Below, piece after piece: positions 23,395-60,757 of a stretch of DNA of 64,000 bases. Within the stretch, counting starts at the first letter, position 1, and the number at the start of each line of letters is the position of its first letter. The notes beneath the pieces are model-generated. The model had not been told where the DNA came from. It ran no database searches and saw nothing but the letters and a program-made list of their open reading frames with translations. The position numbers and the translations under genes are program-made. The stretch is from NCBI GenBank assembly GCA_948474755.1, contig CAOLHI010000555.1, forward strand, positions 496,001-560,000, written 5' to 3'. The stretch comes from Ctenosaura bakeri (lineage: Eukaryota; Chordata; Lepidosauria; Squamata; Iguanidae).

Positions 23395-23396
23395 AT

Positions 23397-47467
<24,071 letters not shown>

Positions 47468-50400
47468 GATTCAAACTTGCCCTCAAGAAAGGCAACCATC
47501 TAATAAGAGCAGGCAAAGAGATTGGAATTTACTGCTAACAATGCCCCTCTCATCTAACAGTGTGGGAAACAGTTCCAGCCTTAAGCCGTGGACTTTTCCT
47601 AATGCATTTCCTTGCAAAGGCCTAAAACCTAACTTACGGTTCTGAAGATAGGGAATTAGAAGTGGGGAGCCGAATGCAGTTTTGTTTGGTTTTTAATGGC
47701 TAAATATGGCACTTTTGTATGATACTATCCCAGCCAGAAAAAGAAGCTGTTGATATGACTGTTTAAAATCTGTTGCATAGTATCTCATCTTAGTTGGTGA
47801 GCGGAATTGTAGATGCTACATGTGTGAAAACAGAAACAATAACAAATAGTTTATCTGAGTAGTGTGTATTTTATAGTTTACATTTTTAGCTTACTTCCCA
47901 TAGCAAAGGCATATTATGCTGGCATAAATTAAAATGCTTCTTTTCTCCACTTTTCCCTCTAACAATGTTCACTCACTGTTTCCTATAAATCAAATGTAGT
48001 AAAATGACAATGGCTGTTAGCTCCCAAGCTCAAGTGCAATTTTTAAAGTGCTTTCTTATTAAGTCTTGTTTATTAACTATAATTTATTTTAATATGAAAA
48101 TTGAAATAATAGAAATAGAAGTGAGTGAGGAAAATGGTTTTACATGCATTAACTTCCATGACAAAGTTTCTCAAACTTTGGATCAATGTAGCATGACTCA
48201 CATGTGGAAGGCAAGGAACAGGAGCAATTTGTGATAGGTGCACAAGTGTATTCTTTGACTGAATTAAGTAAATAACAATGCATAGTCAACGAAGCAAGTA
48301 GGGCCAGCATCAGACTTAGCACTGGGGTTAGAACTGAATTTTACTAATTGGTTAGAAAATAAATTCAAGACAGTTCAGAAAAATGAATCTTGTAAGCTAG
48401 TCTGAACATAGGAAGGGTTTAATGGGCTGCATTTTAAACATTCCTTGTATGTACTCCCCTTCCTCCTTTTTTGTATGTTTATACTGTTGATGCCATATTA
48501 ATATGAAGCAATTTGTTGCATAGTGTCTTTATTTGTATAAATATTTGTATGCATGATATATTGTAAAGCTTTGCCTGTATTTATTGCTATGACTGCCAGC
48601 TCAAGGGAGCCGTGTTACACAGCGTGACTAAATAGTGTGTTCACACTGACTCAGATATATAATGGGGATGAGTGTGGGTAGTCTCTCACACACATGCATA
48701 TGTATGTGTGCATTTTTATTAACTAGTTGTACATAAAATCTGTCCTTTCACAAGCAAACCTTATCTTACTGTTTATTTGCAGTGACTTTTAAGGCAGTAC
48801 AAGTTAGCACTTTGATATTAAAAATATTGCTCATGTTTTGCTAAATTAAATAATATTTAAATATTTTCGTTCTTTACAAAAACATTTATATGCACTGTAT
48901 TAAGTCAAGGTTTCATTGGTCATTTTGCTAAGAAAAAAGAAAACTTTTTGAATGTCAATCTGATGTCCCTGTATTTTTTGTTAGCTTTAAATAGTCTACA
49001 GTAATTTCGTCCTTTTTAAATAACTATGTTGTTTATATGGAAATTAAATCATATAATCAAATATATGCCAAAACTAACTGCCTAATAGCTGCAATGAATA
49101 ACCTAGCTATCAAGCTATTATCTGGTTTTCAAAAAGTTGCTGGATTTTATCATTTATTATGTTTGGACATCTTGGGGAGTGGATTTATTCTTCTATCAAA
49201 TTTGGTAATAGTGTCAATAGGGAAGCATGCTTCTAATCAGTACAGCTAATAATTTCAGTTTACCTGCAGATAATATTTGAAAATGTATTCCTTTTTTATA
49301 TTGACTGTATGTGCAAACAAAATAGCATAATTAAATATCAGAGGAAGCTGATTTTTCTTGCAGGTTGATCTCACTTGCCTGACCTGCTAGGAAAACATAT
49401 TTTGATTTTTAATTTGAATTTTTGTACACATTGTGTACACAATCACAATTGAATTTGAAAAGGTATGCCAGTGTTTTCATGCAAGAGCAAAAGATTTAGT
49501 CATCATTAACCCACTGAAGTGAATAGGAACTTTTGTCATAAATTTTGTTGGTTTTTATGTTTCAGTCATCCTAGTAGAATGTCATCCCTTTTTGACAAAA
49601 ATGCACAAGGGACAAGAAAATCCTAGTTGTCACACTGAAGAAAATGGAAGCTGAAAATTCATGATATTTCACACATTTGGGTCATTAGACAGAAATCTAT
49701 GGGCTTTTTAGAGCAGGCTTTTCTTTACTTTTTAAAACAGACTATTACTTAGAAAGCTGTAAGATTTCAGAAACATGTGTTACACACTTCATGTACTCAT
49801 TGATGCTCTAGTGTTCGATGGATTTTTTTTTAACGTGTGATTTTGGTAGGCATCCCTATTGCCTATGGAATCTTCTATTTTTAGCATTCAGTAAAATTAT
49901 TCGTAGAATATGATTGTTGATAAATCTCAAGAGAAAGAGAGAGAGAAAGATTGATGAAACTATTCCTTTTCTTAGATTTTTCAATGTGCAGATGTCTTGT
50001 TTCATGGGCAAAAAATCAGGAATATTACAGCTATTAAAGGAGAGTGCCTTACTTTTATTTCAGACAGAGTGCTTCAGAAGTTCCTTGGCTCCTCTAACAG
50101 CAGAGAGAGAATGTATGTATGTGTGAGTGTGTGCGTGCGTGTGTCTGTCTGTGAGACAAAGAAAGAGAAGAATGTGTGTGCATGTATTTGAGAGAACAAG
50201 TTAACCTGTGGGGTTGGAGAACTGTCTGGTACATATCCAATGTAAATTAAAATGATTAAATTGAATGACATTTTTCTCAGAGGCCCCATGTGTGTTGAGT
50301 AAGCATACTTAATTCTGTTAATGTCTGATGTGAATTTTTTATCTCCTAGAAAACATTAAAAATGTATCTGCTCTAGCACTAAAAATGGGAACATACTTAG

Positions 50401-50790
50401 AAACACTAAAAATTGATAGCAAGAATTTGGCTTGCATATCTTGAAGAGTGCATAGCTTACAAGATAAGTGCAGTGTCTACTTACAAAAGTGGAAAATAGA
50501 GTTTATCTGCAGTATCTTGTTTCTGACAGTGGATCTTAATAAATACTATAGAGAAAGAGAGTATATAATATCAAAGAACCATGTAGGAGATCTAGCTTTT
50601 CCTTCCATTTATTGTCCTGGCTCTTCTGCCTCTTATAGCAGACTACAGTGATCTATGTAGAGGTCTGTTCTACAATGTGTGCTTGTTTTTTAAGGAACCA
50701 GTCAAGGAGAACATGAAGAGAAAAGAACATAGTTTGCAAACCTGGGATAGATTAATGTGTTTTGTTCAATAAAATTATGTTAGTGTTTGA
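47468..50790 (+). other. NR4A3: NR4A3 3'UTR (end approximate)
   Basis: About 3.3 kb of AT-rich sequence continues from the stop to a GT-rich stretch after the AATAAA at 50,768. The length agrees with the long 3'UTR of mammalian NR4A3. It has many AUUUA-type motifs (for example near 48,528-48,550 and 48,578), typical of unstable immediate-early mRNAs, and no clear transposon insertion. Earlier weak signals (ATTAAA near 49,043) could give shorter forms. Confidence 0.7.
50768..50773 (+). terminator. NR4A3: Poly(A) signal of NR4A3
   Basis: AATAAA is followed by TTATGTTAGTGTTTGAAG, a GU-rich downstream region. It is the first canonical signal I see after the stop at an expected distance. Confidence 0.65.
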
Positions 50791-50799
50791 AGCAACTAA

Positions 50800-52620
50800 A
50801 AGTGTCTGAGCAATTCTTCACAAGCATAATATAGAAATAAATCAGTTGAACCTCCATCTGTTAGGTTTTCTGCAACACAAAGTATTTTTAGCTCTTTCCT
50901 ATGTTCCATAGTCCACATCCTTCCAGAGACCTGTTTCAAGGGAAACAGATTTTCCAAAAAAAAAGAGATTTTGAAAAGTTAATTTGTTCTAGTTCATAAC
51001 CCAAACAAGTCCAAAGCACTTGTTGTTAGCAAGACATCTGTTTAGTATCAGTTATTACATATATTTTTCTAAAATTAACTGGCACAAGAAATAAAACGTC
51101 TGAATGGTGTTGAGCTAACACTAGTGAAAAGCATTTCTTCTGATTTATTTTTCCCAAAAGGATATCTTAACAGAGAATCTAGTTGCTTCTTTCAGTATAT
51201 AAACAAGCTTTCCAAAAACTAATACCCTAGAAGGTGGGAGACCTCGGGGTCCACCCATAATGCCAACAACTCCTTAGAAATAGGGGAAATTATAGCTCAA
51301 AGGAGGTCTGTGAGAGAAGAGTCATGGCAGGATCTTTTCACCTATGTATACCGTACTAACTGTAGGAAAGACTCCAGTTAAGAGTTAAACAATATATTTT
51401 ATTGGGAATTAACAAGTATACAGGAAATCAGATGCTCTCAAGAACCATACAAGGCTATTGGAAAATGAAGCAAGAAAGTTTGGATAGAGAGAAATTGGGT
51501 GCAAAGAGTGATAGTTACCAATCCTAAAGCAGAAGGTTGAAGTGGAGTGGCTCGGTCTGAGGGTAGCATGAACAGACAGAGGTCTGGGCACCATGTCTTA
51601 CATCCAAGTACTACAATTTGCTGGGGCTGGAGCTGGGTTTTTTTTACCTCTTTCCTGCCCTGAAGAACAGTGTGTGGACAAAGTGGTAATGGCTTTCTTG
51701 TGGCGTTGACAAAAGAGTCTAGAATGGGCTGATTGTGTTAACTCTAGGTGCAGTGGCATATCTAGTGTAAACAGTGAGTAGGGCAAGCATGGAAGTTGCA
51801 CCACTACCTTCTTATCCCTACCACCACCCACCACCACCCACACCAGCCATTGAGAAGGCACTCTCTGAGCAGCCCAGGGCAGCAGCTTCACTACCTTGGT
51901 CCCCTTTATATGCTTCTTGAAGCCATTGGGGTACCACTGGACCTGCACATAGCCCTGACCTTCCTTGATGACACTGCAGCCACCACTCCTTTCAGTACCA
52001 CCATCCTAATCTCCTATCTAGTGCCTAGCACCTCTGGGACCCTTCCCTTGCCCATCTGGCCCACTGCAACATAAACTACCTCTTCCCACAACCCCGATCT
52101 CGAGGATTCTGCTCCATATGGACCTTATTGCTTGGTCCAGGGGTGGCCTCCTGGCATGGGGAGGGATGTCTTAGCCTACCTTCCATCTCAGCTGCTAAAT
52201 GTCTTTGGTTGGATCTGCTGGAAACCGGAGTGGGTGGGGGGTATTTTGTTGTGTTCTGGGGAGTTCCTGGATATTAAGGTGTTAATCAAAGAAAAATCTT
52301 GTTAGTATTTCTGTACCCAACACCTCCCGATTATCCTGGCCCCAAACCTTCCTTTGTTGTAGCGTGCACGCATGTGTGTGTATGTGTGTGTGTCTTCATC
52401 TTCCGCTCTTTCATGGGCTTCCAACCAGACACACTGTGAAACTCCCTCTCTTCTTCAATATTATCCTTATCATGAAAGAGAAGAGAGGAGGAAATACTGA
52501 GCAGAGGAGGCAGATCAGGGTGCCCAAAGGCACGGGTGCAGCTGGGGGGGGGCACAAACCAAATGAGGGTATTGCTCCTCCCCACAAGAAAAACTCTGCT
52601 TCTCCCAAATTCCCTAAAGG
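50800..52620. other. Downstream intergenic DNA
   Basis: I find no gene. A stretch at 51,380-51,430 (ATATATTTTATTGGGAATTA) looks repeat-derived but I cannot place it. Short proline/CAC-rich runs at 51,820-51,850 are low complexity. Confidence 0.5.
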
Positions 52621-52621
52621 C

Positions 52622-52838
52622 ACCATCAGATCCCATCTGATCTTGGAATCTAATCAGAGTCGGCCCTAGTTAGTCTTTTGATAGGAACTTGCCAACAAAG
52701 ATCAGGCACTATAGGCTCTGTTTCAGAGGAAGAAACTGAGAGAATCACCTCTGAGATGCCTTGCCTAAGAAAAACATCTGAAAAAATTCAGGGGTCACCA
52801 TAAGTCAACAGGTGACTGAAGGGCACATAAACACACAC
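52622..52838 (+). repeat. 5S-rRNA-derived SINE, copy 3 (diverged)
   Basis: The order is GATCCCATCTGATCTTGGAA, a degraded 5S part, the body CAGAGGAAGAAACTGAGAGA and CACCTCTGAGATGCCTTGCC, then the tail GGGGTCACCATAAGTCAACA and an ACTGAAGGGCACA end. It is more diverged than the copy in intron 3. Confidence 0.8.
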
Positions 52839-53069
52839 TCAGTATCCCCCACCCCCTGCACAAAGGGAGCAGCCCTTGGCTGCAAAATGAGTTCTCTTCC
52901 TTTTTCAACCTTCAATTCCCCCTCTCTTTTAAAGATAATTCTTTTGGTCTTCCTCCCATAAAGAGAGGGAGAAAGAACCCACTTGAAGCTCCCTAATGTT
53001 CCTTCCCCATCAATCCTCCACCGAAGAGAAAGCTCTGATCCCCTGTGAATCCACCTTCTTTGAATGATT

Positions 53070-53150
53070 CCTCCTCTCCCTCCTCCTCCCCCTCCTTCTC
53101 CTCCTCCTCCTCCTCCTCCTCTGCCACTTCCACCACCACCACCACTGCAG
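53070..53150. repeat. (CCT)n / (CCA)n low-complexity tract
   Basis: Imperfect CTC and CCT units are followed by CCACCACCACC. This strand asymmetry creates long accidental open frames on both strands. Confidence 0.95.
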
Positions 53151-53579
53151 CTAATCTTCTGGCACATCTTTTTTTTTTTGTCCCCTCCAGCATTGGCATC
53201 CAGCGAACATACCCAATTTGTCCTATGCCTCTGTCTAGGTGACAAGATGTTGATGGGAATCCTGACAATTTCTTAATATTTTGGTCAAGTAGAGTGAACA
53301 GAAAGGTCCCCATAGGATATACTTACAGTAGGGGTCCCTGATTGATTCACATGGACAGTTTCACCTGCTATTGTTTTTGGGAGTGCTTGCAACTTACAGT
53401 TTTTGAAAGGATTATCCTAAGACCATAAGCTTTGGGCTTTCCTGCCCAATCCTCTCTGAACTTATGACCTGATCATGTCTGAAGCTTATCACCAAAAAAG
53501 CTGCTTCAATTGAACTTTCATTGTCGTTTTTTTTTCTAACCTGGGTTTTGACACTGCCCTCAGATCTATAAAACAAAGA

Positions 53580-54130
53580 TTGTGGGACGTTACCTTTTGT
53601 GATTTACATACTCACTCATATGTCTCCCATTCCCCAAGTGCTGTGAACATACATTATGTCAGGCCTTCTCATATAGTTGATTACTTAAAGAATTTGACTA
53701 TTGTCAAATATTGTGGAGTATTTACTAAGGCCAGATGTAATGGGTTTTCCTCCAAATTGCTTCAAGGTAGATTTGCCAGTGTCCCATGTATGGCAAGACT
53801 TTGCCCATGTAGTAACCAGGAAGAAGAATGTATGAAGCACATTTTTTTCTTGTAGTCTCTACAAGCAGGTTTGTCAACATACAATCAACTCATTAATGAG
53901 TAATCTACCAGGAAAATCTGCCTAATTTTATGTCAAGTTCTTATTAGAAGACAAATTTCCCAGCGTGATTTTGGCTGTTACCAAGTTTCTCTCTAAGGCA
54001 GTCAGGATTAGAGAAAAATTTCTATCAGATAAAAGTTTGAAATAAGCCTTCTATAATTTGTCCAAGTATTTGATGTACTCTGAATTGGTTTTATACATTT
54101 TGTATGTATGTTATATTGATAGGTCTTTGG
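53580..54130 (+). repeat. Probable LINE-like element 3' end
   Basis: The reading FTKARCNGFSSKLLQGRF, then CMARLCPCSNQEEECMKHIF, fits a TE-encoded C-terminal zinc motif (C-x-C...H), and decayed frame continues. It ends near 54,110-54,145 with GATAGGTCTTTGGACCATAA then TAAAGA, a 3' tail common in squamate LINEs. I cannot name the family. Confidence 0.4.
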
Positions 54131-54210
54131 ACCATAATAAAGACTGATGGTGATGACTTTTCTCCTAGTAATCATAAACCTCTTTTTTCATCAGATGTGC
54201 TCTTTTTTTT

Positions 54211-54212
54211 CT

Positions 54213-54260
<48 letters not shown>

Positions 54261-54262
54261 TC
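54211..54262. repeat. (TTTC)n microsatellite
   Basis: About 12 units of TTTC. The reverse pattern (AAAG)n occurs at 59,052 and 60,755. Confidence 0.95.
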
Positions 54263-55291
54263 GTCTATCTTTTTTCCAAGAACAGAATCATATTTAAATA
54301 TTCCTAAAAGGCCTTTTATCAACTGAGCCATGTTCAGTCTATGTCTTTCATCCTTGTATGTAAAAATAAATTCTTCAGGTCAGTCCCAGCTGGAAAAGAC
54401 ATTTTTTTTCCAGAAAATCTGTCCATCAGTATGTAGTTATTCTCCTTTCCCCCCCAGAAAAACTTCTTATGAAAATAAAACCAATTGTCTTACATTCTCC
54501 ACAGTAGTGTCTGGTCAGACTCCAAATTTTGGCCTTTCTGCTTTGTGATAGGAAGTTGAGCTGTAACATCTCTTAAGCCTTTCATCTTTCTAACATCAAT
54601 TGTACTACATTTCTTGCTGTGTATGTCTCCCATTCTGTATAGACATGGTTTCCAAGTCTCTTGTTAGTTCTTGCAAGGATTGTGTTGAATCCTCTATCTC
54701 CTTTGGTTGCAAATATGCCATTTGAGCCAGCTGCCACATTTTAATATCTTCATCTTCATCTATCTTTGAACATTCTTAATAGCTTTTCTATAAATGCATC
54801 AAACTTTTTTTCACTAGATGTCTTAAATTCAACCAAAATACTCAAAAAATATTCAGATACATCCTTAGACTCTGCTGAGTAATTTTTAATTTGAATATCA
54901 TAATCGACAATTGAAACCATGGTGACTTCCATCCAGTATTCAGTGGTATCCTCAAATGAAAAGGCTTATGTTCCCAAACATTAGATGACAAAAAGCCATA
55001 TATAAACTTTCTCAGAGATGTTAAAATTAGCACATTTTTTTCTCAGCAAACAGATTGACAAAGTAACTTAAAGAATCTCATCTTCATGATATCAACTATG
55101 ATAATCTTAGTAATAAAGACAAAGTTTTATTCAAATATTAATCTAAACCAAATATAAATATGGTCTAAATCCAGAGGAAAAAATCAATTTAATAACAAAC
55201 AGCTTGGTCAGTCAAGCATAAGAAAAAAAGAAATCAATCCTCTAAAACTTCAAAGTCCAATTCAAAATCCATATATATGTATGTGTGTGTG

Positions 55292-55326
<35 letters not shown>

Positions 55327-55560
55327 TTGATCCCAAAGCAAGAGTAAAGGAATTTTTTTTAAAAAGGTTGAGTACTTTGATTTGGTTCACTTGTAATCTC
55401 AATAGTGATCAGGAAAAAAAAAAGAGTACTGTCACTTTAAATACATAACACAGGAAGGCTATAAAACTATAGGAAAGTTTCAGCTGTTGTGAACAAAGGG
55501 CTTCTTGTTTTCCATAAGCAAAACTAAAGAAAATCAATTTATATACATACAAGAGGTCTG
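54263..55560. other. AT-rich intergenic DNA with one TG/TA tract
   Basis: I see no confident feature. The region 54,590-55,030 reads weakly on the minus strand as charged coiled-coil-like sequence and may be an L1 ORF1 relic. A compound TA/TG microsatellite lies at about 55,270-55,325. Confidence 0.4.
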
Positions 55561-55856
55561 GACACTGGGAATGTAGTGTCCATATGGGGGTGAGAAATCC
55601 TCACTACTCCCAGCTACATTGAAGCATGTGATTCCCCTAAGCCTTGGGACCCACTGTGGCTGCTCCATTCCTGAGAAGACACTTTGCCAGTCCCGATCTT
55701 GGCTAAATCAGAGTCTAAGGATTCCCTATATATCAGGGAGTCCACTAGCTTGACAGGGGGAGCCTCCCCTGTCAGGCACGATGCTTCAGGGGTTGGCATT
55801 CTAATGGAGCCTGCTAGATCATGTTCACTATTGATGCAAATGGATGCTGGAACGTA

Positions 55857-56290
55857 GGCCCTTTTCGCACATTACCCGTTTGCGCGGCTGGGGGGGGGTC
55901 TCGCATGAAAAGCCTCAGCAGGAATGCTGCCGCTTCCCTGCTGCTTCGTCCCGCAGCTCACCTCCTGGTCGCGTGACCGTCGTGCTAGCGCCCCGCCCCT
56001 TCCTTCCGCAGTGCAGCCTGGGAGCTGTAGGCTGCACTGGGGGAAGAAGCGCAACTGGCCCGGCTCGTCCGATGCACCGCACAGCAGGTAAGTGCGTGAG
56101 GGCCCCGGGTGCATTGCGCGACTGCGCAGTATTTTTGGCTCCCAGCTGAAAATAAAAAAATGCATGCGCGGCCCGCTTTAGGCTCATGAGCGTCGCGTGA
56201 ATGGGAGTGCGTTGTACGGACCGACACTCCCATTCACGCGACGCTCAAGGGGCCCTCTTGCAACAGAAACTGCATGCAAAAAATGCTTAA
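55857..56290. mobile_element. GC-rich nonautonomous element C
   Basis: This CpG-rich block starts GGCCCTTTTCGCACATTACC, a terminus of the same style as the other GC-rich elements and the palindromic MITEs. Inside are a perfect donor CAGGTAAGT (56,085-56,093) and a 23-bp perfect hairpin (56,187-56,247). The right end is not clear, because no matching inverted terminus is visible. Confidence 0.5.
56187..56247. other. Perfect 23-bp inverted repeat (hairpin)
   Basis: The left arm TGAGCGTCGCGTGAATGGGA continues to GTG at 56,209. The right arm at 56,225-56,247 is its exact complement, around a 15-nt loop. The absence of mismatches implies recent origin or gene conversion between the arms. Confidence 0.95.
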
Positions 56291-58160
56291 GTCAGCACGC
56301 TTTCAAACATGCTTTCCAGCCATAAAATATATCCAGTTATTAAAATAGCACATCCTGCAGAGTGGGGGGAGGGGATGTATAGTGTGATAACAAAACATTG
56401 AGATAATCTTTTATTTTTAAATTCAAATATTGCTGACACAAGGAATTCAACTTACAGTGCACTTTTCTGTTGAAGGATGGTAAATAAAGATCTGCTGGTT
56501 CTTCTTTTTGCTGGTACATATCCTTCAATAATCACATATCATTTGAGATGGCCATATCTAGTCCTTTGTGTTCCTGGTTTCTCTGTTTCTTAGTACAAAT
56601 CCTAGATTTCCCCTTCCTCCTGTATGAACTCCTATTCAAGCATATAGGAGAAGAAAGAAAAGAAGACACAGTTTTGACCTCTTGGCTGGGTCAGGCAAAA
56701 GCAAAAGGCAGCCACTTCAGATTTTGGGATGGAGCAGTCTGTGCTGTGTAATAAGCAAAAGGAATAAACAAACATAGTACACACCTTTTAAAAAGCAGAG
56801 GAACTAGAGAACTGTCCCAATTAAGAGGGACTCTCCTAAATTTGAACTGACTTTGAATTGTAGCATTCCAAGAACAGTGCAATATGATCTTTTTTCGTAT
56901 AGAAACACAGATTTTTTCCCCCTTTGAATGGATTTTAGATTTCCCCTTCATCATTAATTTTCCAGAGAAACAGTCCTAAGTTAGAATTAGTATTTCTCCA
57001 CCCGTTCAGTTCTGTCTCAAGATCTGTTTTGGAGATTTGCAGTAACCTTATATTTTAAGACTTCAATTTAGGAGTTTCTTTTCTCCACTTCCTTCTTTTT
57101 GATTTACTAATCTTATGTGCATGCGCATGCATGTGCATCAGAGCTTCATGGTGTCATAGGAAAATTATAACTTATAGGGATCCAGCACTGGGACAGATTT
57201 ATTTGTTTATTTATTCATTGCATTTTTAGTCCCCCTTTCTTCCAAGATAGCATTCAAGGCAACTTCCAATTATTTAAAAAAAAATTAAGCTGAAACATTA
57301 ATTTACAAAAGTTAAAGAAGAATTAAACAATAATATCATTTAAAAACACAATTTAAAAAGCTAAAAACACTAAAACATATTTAAAATATAATTTTCAGTA
57401 AAAGATTAAAAATACAGCACATTGCTTTGCAAACACTACTGCTCCATAATTAAAATTGTTCCATTTATATTAGCAATGCAATCCAACAAATACCTTCCCT
57501 GAAATCTGCCCCAGTTGGTTCAAAGGTTCTTACTTTGAAGTAAATGAGTACCGGAATGTTAACTAAGTGAGCCATTTTAAAACATCACTGAATTGCATGG
57601 ATTCTTTTATGACAACCATGTTTTTTAACTCATCTATATCTTTCCTAACTATTTTATCCTATTTATCTCTTGGGGGGGGGTGATGATAAAAGTATTATAC
57701 ATTACTTCTCCTCACCCCCAACAACTCACCTTCATTTTTATTCTAAGAGGAACCCTATGAAGTAAGTTAGGCAGAGGGGCACAACTGTCATACACAAATG
57801 TTATGAGGAAGCTGGGGTCTGATGTATGTAATGGGGTGTGCAATCAGAGCTCTGGATCTGAGAGAAAGCTGTAATTTTAGGCAGCATCTGATAAAAGCTA
57901 TAATATTTTACTTTTTTAAAAAATCATGCTATGCACATGTGTACACAGAGACAGTGAGAGAGCATGTTTTTATTAATTTAGGTTATTTTTTTTCAGTTTC
58001 CTAAACTTAGCACATAAATTTAAAGGTTTAAAAGAGTAGAAGACTTAAAAGAGTAATTTTGTATTAATAACTCTTGTAACCCACTTGCCTGGCCACATCC
58101 TTTTGACAACTCCCTGATGTTTCTCAGCCACATGTGTTTGTGTTTTCATCTCTGGAATGT
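56291..58160. other. Downstream intergenic DNA
   Basis: I see no gene. At about 57,195-57,260 an antisense LINE/SINE tail (TTTATTTGTTTATTTATTCA, then CCCCCTTTCTTCCAAGATAG) is visible. The rest is AT-rich. Confidence 0.5.
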
Positions 58161-58424
58161 TGGAGTGTGTGCTACTAGTAAATAAAAGTTTATTGAACAA
58201 GTCAACAGACCATAACAGAAACAGACAATGAGAACAAAAACACCAAAGTGTATTTAAAGCCTGAAAGAAAACAAAAAAAGAACCAATTATATTAATACTT
58301 TCATCAAATGTTTCACAATTTTTACTTTTCTTTTTTCCCCTTAAAATGGCTCCTTTAACTTCAAAAAAAGGTGACCTTTTGCATCACTAGCCAGCTAGAG
58401 CCTTGAAAATTCATTTTGGGCTAT

Positions 58425-58640
58425 GCGTGGTACTACATACATCAGAGAACTGTTCAACAATGGACTAGACTGTTTCAGGGGAGAGTTGTGGACTCTTCTT
58501 TGGAAATCATTAAAAAGGGGTTTGGATGGGCATCATTCAGAAGTGCTTTAATTGTATGTTCCTGCATGGCAAAGGGTTTGATTAGACAGTCCTTGTGGCC
58601 ACTTCCAGCTCTAAGATGTTACAATGCTTTGATTTTATGA
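58425..58640 (+). repeat. CR1 LINE 3' end
   Basis: The sequence runs CAATGGACTAGACTGTTTCA, TTTGGAAATCATTAAAAAGG, GGTTTGGATGGGCATCATTC, then TTGTGGCCACTTCCAGCTCT. It is the standard end of CR1 ORF2 plus the short 3'UTR. The frame reads like [10 protein letters not shown] in the copy at 7,271. The terminal octamer repeats are eroded. Confidence 0.8.
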
Positions 58641-59051
58641 ATTTTGGATGAATTAAACTATATTGCCTGTTTTATCCATCTTCAGGAAACATTTTGCTGT
58701 GCTAGATCACCTTGGGAAAGGTTTAGTATTGGCAGAATCGGGGAGTGGGGGCAACAGTGACCCTTCTATGTGATCTTGAAGGGCTATGCCAGCCTGCTAT
58801 GCTGCCATGCCTGAAAAATGTTTAAACATTTTTTTGCCACCCCATAGGTTTCCCACATTGTGGTTCCAAAGGCACTTTATAGCACAGGAGAGGTTTTTCT
58901 CTTGTACATCTGGGTTGGAAAAAGGCTTGTAATGGGCCTAAAAGAGCCCAGGTCTTGGGAGGGGGCAAAAACAAGGCAAATTTCCCCAAAATAGGAAAAA
59001 CTATACTTCTGGTCTTGGTGCTTTGGGTCATATGTCAAGAGAAAGGGACAT

Positions 59052-59052
59052 A

Positions 59053-59104
<52 letters not shown>

Positions 59105-59106
59105 AA
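59052..59106. repeat. (AAAG)n microsatellite
   Basis: About 13 units of AAAG occur at the start of the recognisable L1 sequence. Confidence 0.95.
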
Positions 59107-60757
59107 CGAAAGAGCATGAGAAGGCAATTTATAAAAAATGGTTCTATACTGAAAAAGGAAAGTGAAGTAAAAAAAATCAAATTTCAGGATGAGATACAAG
59201 TGCTAGAGAAGAAAATGAAGGAAAATTTTGATGAAGAAACTCAACAAAAAATCAAGTTACTTCAACAACAGTTTTCATTGTTTTTAGCTGAAGAAATGAA
59301 CACCAAGTTATTGTATCTTAAACAAAAGAATTTTGAATTTGCAAATAAGTTTAGGAAGTAGCTTTCTCACAAGCTGAGATAGGAAAGAATAAAAAAAAAT
59401 CATAACAAAGATTAAGAAAGGAGACTAATATATGATGGACAATGGAAAAATATCAAAAGCTTTCAAGGAAATTTGAATTTATATGGGAAGATTTATATGG
59501 GAAGGGCAAAGAAAAAGTTACGGATATGGCAGAATATTTGGACATTCTTCAATTAGACAAACTGTGTAAGGAACAGAGGCACAATCTGAATAGACCTGTG
59601 GCTACCATGGAACTTGTTGAGGCAATTAAAAGGTCTAAAGTGGGAAAATCTCCAGGCCCAGATGGATTACCTGCAGTATATTACAAAAATTGAAGATGTG
59701 TTAATACAACCACTTAAGATGGTGTATGATGCTGTATTACAAAGAGGACAGATGGCGGACTCATCACATTGATTCATAACAAGGATACAGTCGAGGCATC
59801 TACAAAAAAATTATAGACCTATCTCTTTGTTAAATAATGATTATGAGATATTTACCACTCTTTTGGAAAACAGACTGACAAAACATATTTCTGAGATATC
59901 CATGAGGATCAGAGTGGATTTTTGCCAAAAAGACAATTGAGGTATAACATAAGAACTATTTTGAATGTTATTTATTATTTGAACTTCTGTAATGATAAAA
60001 AGGCAGCTGTGATTTTTTTTTTTTGTTCGTTTTAGATACTAAGAAAGCTTTTGATAATATTACCTGGAATTATTCTTTTCAATTATTAGAGAGGATAGAT
60101 TTGGGGGAAAATATCATCTGGACTATAAAGACAATATACTCCTTTCAAAAAGCACACATTCTTGTGAATGGTAACATTTCAATACCAACTGAAATATAAA
60201 AAGGAACCAGAAAAGGATGCTCTTTGTCACCTTTGCTCTTTATATTGGCTTGGAGACTTCATTTGAGAGATATCAGGCAAGATGGCAGAATGTGTGGAAA
60301 AAAGAAAAGTATAAGCTGGAGGCTTATGCAGATAACTTGTGCTAATCATACAAAACCCATTAGATTCAATGAAGATTCTTTTGGACAAACAGAAGGTGTG
60401 GGGTTTGTTCTGGTTTCAAAGTGAATTGCTGACTAAAATCATGGCTATGGGAGAGGAGAATGAATTATTGGCTCCTTACAATTTTAAGGTCAGAAAGGGG
60501 GGATCAAATATCTGGGAATTACAATTAGGACAATCAACAGTGCACTTTTTCAAAATAATTATGAGAGAATCTGGAAAGAAATCAAAACAGATGTAGAAAG
60601 ATGGAGAAAGTTAAATTTATATTTTATAGAGAGAATCGCAATAATAAAGGCAAATGTAAATGTAAAAATGTAAATGCAAAAGCCTGCCAAGGCTTTTATT
60701 TTATTTTATTTTCAAATGACCCTCATAATAAGAAATGTGCAAAGGCAGAAAGAACGA

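Noticed and set aside
52805..53313. Open frames with poly-Gly, poly-Glu or poly-Pro
   Set aside because: They are produced by the (CCT)n/(CCA)n low-complexity tract.
55614..55799. Minus-strand 61-codon frame that looks protein-like (MPTPEASCLTGEAPP start)
   Set aside because: It might be a fragment of a transposon gag-like or leader region, but it is short and I cannot match it to a family, so no feature is claimed.
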